From assembly GCA_028683435.1 (NCBI GenBank), contig JAQUIG010000003.1, positions 1 through 64,000 of the forward strand: DNA of 64,000 nucleotides, read 5' to 3'. This document shows, piece by piece, positions 61,814 through 64,000 of this stretch. Each line of letters begins with the position of its first letter. The stretch's first letter is position 1. The stretch is from Desulfuromonadaceae bacterium. GTDB lineage: Bacteria > Desulfobacterota > Desulfuromonadia > Geobacterales > Pseudopelobacteraceae. Under the pieces are notes generated by a model. The model had not been told where the DNA came from, made no database searches, and saw nothing but the letters and a program-made list of their open reading frames with translations. The translations under genes and the position numbers were made by a program.

Positions 61814-63118
61814 ATGATAATGAAAATTGCATTGATGATATTGGTTGCGCTCATGCCCGCCGTCTCTGCCGCAGAAACCAGGGTGCTGACACTTGACCAG
61901 GCGATCTCGATTGCGATGGAGAAAAATCGCAGTATTGAAGGGGCGCGTGAGTATGCACGGTATGTTCAGGGGAAATATGTTGAGGAGCGGGCTGCCGCGC
62001 TACCGCAGTTGTCTCTCAACGGCGCGGCGGTGCTCTCAAAGGACGAAAGCCAGGTAATAGCCGGAATTCCTGCTCAGCGCCAGTTTGGGCGCGCGGTCGA
62101 TCTGACGGTTTCCCAGCCGCTCTATACCTGGGGCAAATTGAGTGCCGCCCTCCGTGCCGCCGAGGTTGGGCTGAAAACCGCTGACCAGCAGTTGCGGTTG
62201 TATCGGCAGGCGGCCTACCGTGATGTCGTGGCGGCCTATTACGATATTCAATTGGCCAGAGAACTGTATCGGTTGGCGCAGGAAAACAGGTCTCAGAAGA
62301 TGCGCCATCTGGATGAAGCGACCCGCAAATTCAGTGCCGGAGTTGCGACAGACTATGATGTGCTGGCTGCTGAAGTTGCGGCTGAAAATACGCAGCCGGA
62401 AGTCATTCGCTCCGAGAATAGCATTCGCATGGCCCGCGAGCGGCTCCGTTTTCTGCTCGCCATGGGGGCAGACGAGGTTGATGCCGCCGGGTCCCGGCAA
62501 GAGCCGGCAGCCGATCGGCCCCTGCCGGCCGGTTATGCCGAAGCATTGCAGATCGCTGCCAAATGTCGTCCGGAGCTGGCAGACCTACGTCTGCGTATCG
62601 GCATCTATAATGAACTGATAACGATTGCCAACGCCGAAAACAAACCGCGCCTCGATCTGAAAGGGGGTGCCGGCTGGCACTGGGCACGCCTGGATGATCC
62701 CGGTCCGGCGCTGCACGCCGATGGACCGGCCTGGAACGTCGGTTTGCACCTGTCGTTCCCTTTTTTTGACGGATTCCGGACAAACGGCAAGGTTGCTCAG
62801 GCAAGAAGCGACCTGCGCACAAAACAGATCGAAGAGGCCAAGCTGCTGGATTCGGTAGCCCTCGAAGTCCGCCAGGCGGAATTTTCATACCACGAAGCGG
62901 CCGAAATTCTGAAAGCACTCTCCGGCACGGTCAAACAGGCCGCACGTCTGATTCAGATGGCGGAAAAAGGGTATGAGTTCGGTGTCAAGATAAGGCTTGA
63001 GGTCGATGATGCACAGTTGAACCTGCTCCAGGCCAAAAGCAATCAGGCCAGGGCAGAGCGAGACCTGCGTGTTGCCAAGGTTAATTATCTCTGGGCGATA
63101 GGGGGGGCTGGGGAGTAG
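61814..63118 (+). CDS. TolC-family outer-membrane efflux protein
   Basis: A 434-residue outer-membrane channel. A signal peptide (cut near VSA-AE, residue 19) is followed by two OEP repeats: TLDQAISIAMEKNRSIEGA (about 25-43) and YAEALQIAAKCRPELADL (about 237-254), each with long helices. GAGGAG lies eight bases before the ATG. As the last gene of the run, it supplies the exit duct for the pump encoded upstream. Confidence 0.93.
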   Translation: MIMKIALMILVALMPAVSAAETRVLTLDQAISIAMEKNRSIEGAREYARYVQGKYVEERAAALPQLSLNGAAVLSKDESQVIAGIPAQRQFGRAVDLTVSQPLYTWGKLSAALRAAEVGLKTADQQLRLYRQAAYRDVVAAYYDIQLARELYRLAQENRSQKMRHLDEATRKFSAGVATDYDVLAAEVAAENTQPEVIRSENSIRMARERLRFLLAMGADEVDAAGSRQEPAADRPLPAGYAEALQIAAKCRPELADLRLRIGIYNELITIANAENKPRLDLKGGAGWHWARLDDPGPALHADGPAWNVGLHLSFPFFDGFRTNGKVAQARSDLRTKQIEEAKLLDSVALEVRQAEFSYHEAAEILKALSGTVKQAARLIQMAEKGYEFGVKIRLEVDDAQLNLLQAKSNQARAERDLRVAKVNYLWAIGGAGE

Positions 63119-63166
63119 CCCTGCGGAGTGTCTAGCAAGTCAGTATCTGCTGTATCTACAATCCTT

Positions 63167-63195
63167 TTGACTCATTCTGACCTCCGTGGTACGTT
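63167..63195 (+). promoter_or_regulatory. Candidate promoter of the PfkB-family gene
   Basis: TTGACT (63167-63172), 17 bases, TACGTT (63190-63195). The -35 is good, the -10 weak. It lies 30 bases ahead of the ATG in a 106-base gap after the efflux operon. Confidence 0.35.
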
Positions 63196-63224
63196 ACACT
63201 ATTATTTCCCGGCGGGAGAAACCA

Positions 63225-64000
63225 ATGAGCATTGTTGTTGTCGGTACCGTGGCGTTTGACACCGTTGAAACCCCTTTCGGGCGGGGAGAGAACGTTCTGG
63301 GGGGCTCAGCCACCTATTTTTCTACCTCGGCCAGCTTCTTTACCGACGTGTCGCTGGTTGCGGTTGTCGGAGAAGATTTCCCGGAAGAGCACATCACTTT
63401 TCTGCAGGGGCGCAACATCGATACGGCCGGTTTGCAGCGCATCCCCGGCAAGACGTTCCACTGGAGCGGCCGCTATGGGTATGACCTGAACGAGGCGGAG
63501 ACCCTTGACACCCAGCTTAATGTGCTGATGGATTTTCAGCCGGAGCTGTCGGAATCCTACCGCGACGCGGAATATCTGTTTCTGGCCAATATCGATCCCG
63601 ACCTGCAGATGAAAGTGCTGGAACAGGTTCGGAAACCAAAACTTGTGGCGTGCGACACGATGAACTTCTGGATCTCATCAAAACCGGAAGCTCTGAAGAA
63701 AGTGCTCCGTAAGGTTGATGTTGTTGTCATCAACGAAGGTGAGGCGCGTCAGTTCACCGGAGAAGCCAACCTGGTCAAGGCTGCGCGGCAGATTATCGCA
63801 CTCGGCTGCAAGCGGTTGGTCGTCAAGCGGGGAGAGTACGGTGTCCTGATGTTTACAGCCGATTCGGTTTTTGCCGCACCCGCCTACCCGCTGGAAGAGG
63901 TGTTCGATCCGACCGGCGCCGGGGACACCTTTGCCGGAGGTTTTATGGGATATCTGGCAAATACCGGAGATATGTCGGAGGAGGGGCTTCGCCAGGCGAT
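63225..64000 (+). CDS. PfkB-family carbohydrate/nucleoside kinase (3' end outside window)
   Basis: A ribokinase-fold sugar kinase, 258 codons visible. It opens IVVVGTVAFDT, has GGSATYFSTSASFF (about 26-39), and shows the C-terminal PfkB signature DPTGAGDTFAGGF with the catalytic Asp (about 228-240). Substrate cannot be assigned from these motifs. CGGGAGAA precedes the ATG. The frame is still open at the window end, with about 50 residues missing. Confidence 0.92.
   Translation, partial: MSIVVVGTVAFDTVETPFGRGENVLGGSATYFSTSASFFTDVSLVAVVGEDFPEEHITFLQGRNIDTAGLQRIPGKTFHWSGRYGYDLNEAETLDTQLNVLMDFQPELSESYRDAEYLFLANIDPDLQMKVLEQVRKPKLVACDTMNFWISSKPEALKKVLRKVDVVVINEGEARQFTGEANLVKAARQIIALGCKRLVVKRGEYGVLMFTADSVFAAPAYPLEEVFDPTGAGDTFAGGFMGYLANTGDMSEEGLRQA

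Overview
The window reads as chromosomal DNA of a Gram-negative deltaproteobacterium close to Geobacter (Geobacterales). The grounds are a nif cluster with a fused nifEN, a T-box leader on leuA (a Gram-positive device known in this group), a single long fli/flg cluster with a motE-type gene and the small 'flagellar operon protein', and type II secretion genes. The species call is inference; no rRNA or tRNA gene is present. Gene density is high and operons are tight, with many 4-base stop/start overlaps.

Region 1 (1-13,150) is nitrogen metabolism: the 3' part of nifD, then nifK, fused nifEN, nifX, a nif-type 2[4Fe-4S] ferredoxin, a second NifX/NafY-like protein and draT. After a degenerate EAL-HDOD protein and a soluble histidine kinase comes a leftward porin-like gene - glnK - amt unit with a good sigma-54 promoter (12912-12928) and an intrinsic terminator between the porin-like gene and glnK. 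nifEN carries two palindromic repeat insertions that stay in frame. Region 2 (13,150-25,060) is housekeeping: a Rieske ferredoxin, a 2-Cys peroxiredoxin, T-box-controlled leuA, a triple-GAF sigma-54 activator, and a leftward run of gamma-carbonic anhydrase, Nramp transporter, MBL hydrolase, an unrecognised 612-residue protein and flgM (with its own sigma-28 promoter). dapF follows on the plus strand.

Region 3 (25,116-34,639) has gspC-D-E-F, a triple-repeat FliK-like protein paired with a small FlhB C-terminal-domain protein, and a phosphohexomutase. Region 4 (34,689-55,688) is motility: cheY, cheX, a CheC-like protein with a pseudo-receiver, an AMIN/TPR-like protein, then flgB-flgC-fliE-fliF-fliG-fliH-fliI-fliJ-motE-fliK-flgD-(flagellar operon protein)-flgE-fliL-fliM-fliN-fliO-fliP-fliQ-fliR-flhB, covering rod, MS ring, C ring, export gate and hook. 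Two oddities stand out: flhB has no ATG/GTG/TTG start and appears to use ACG, and the middle of FlgE is replaced by about 170 Ala/Thr-rich residues. Region 5 (55,731-64,000) is an RND efflux operon (membrane-fusion lipoprotein, pump, TolC-like) with a fused pabBC between pump and TolC, then a PfkB-family kinase cut by the window end.

No CRISPR array, complete insertion sequence or prophage was seen. The most unusual signals are the repeat-derived segments in nifEN, the flhB start, the FlgE replacement, the pseudo-receiver fusion and the triple-repeat FliK-like protein.
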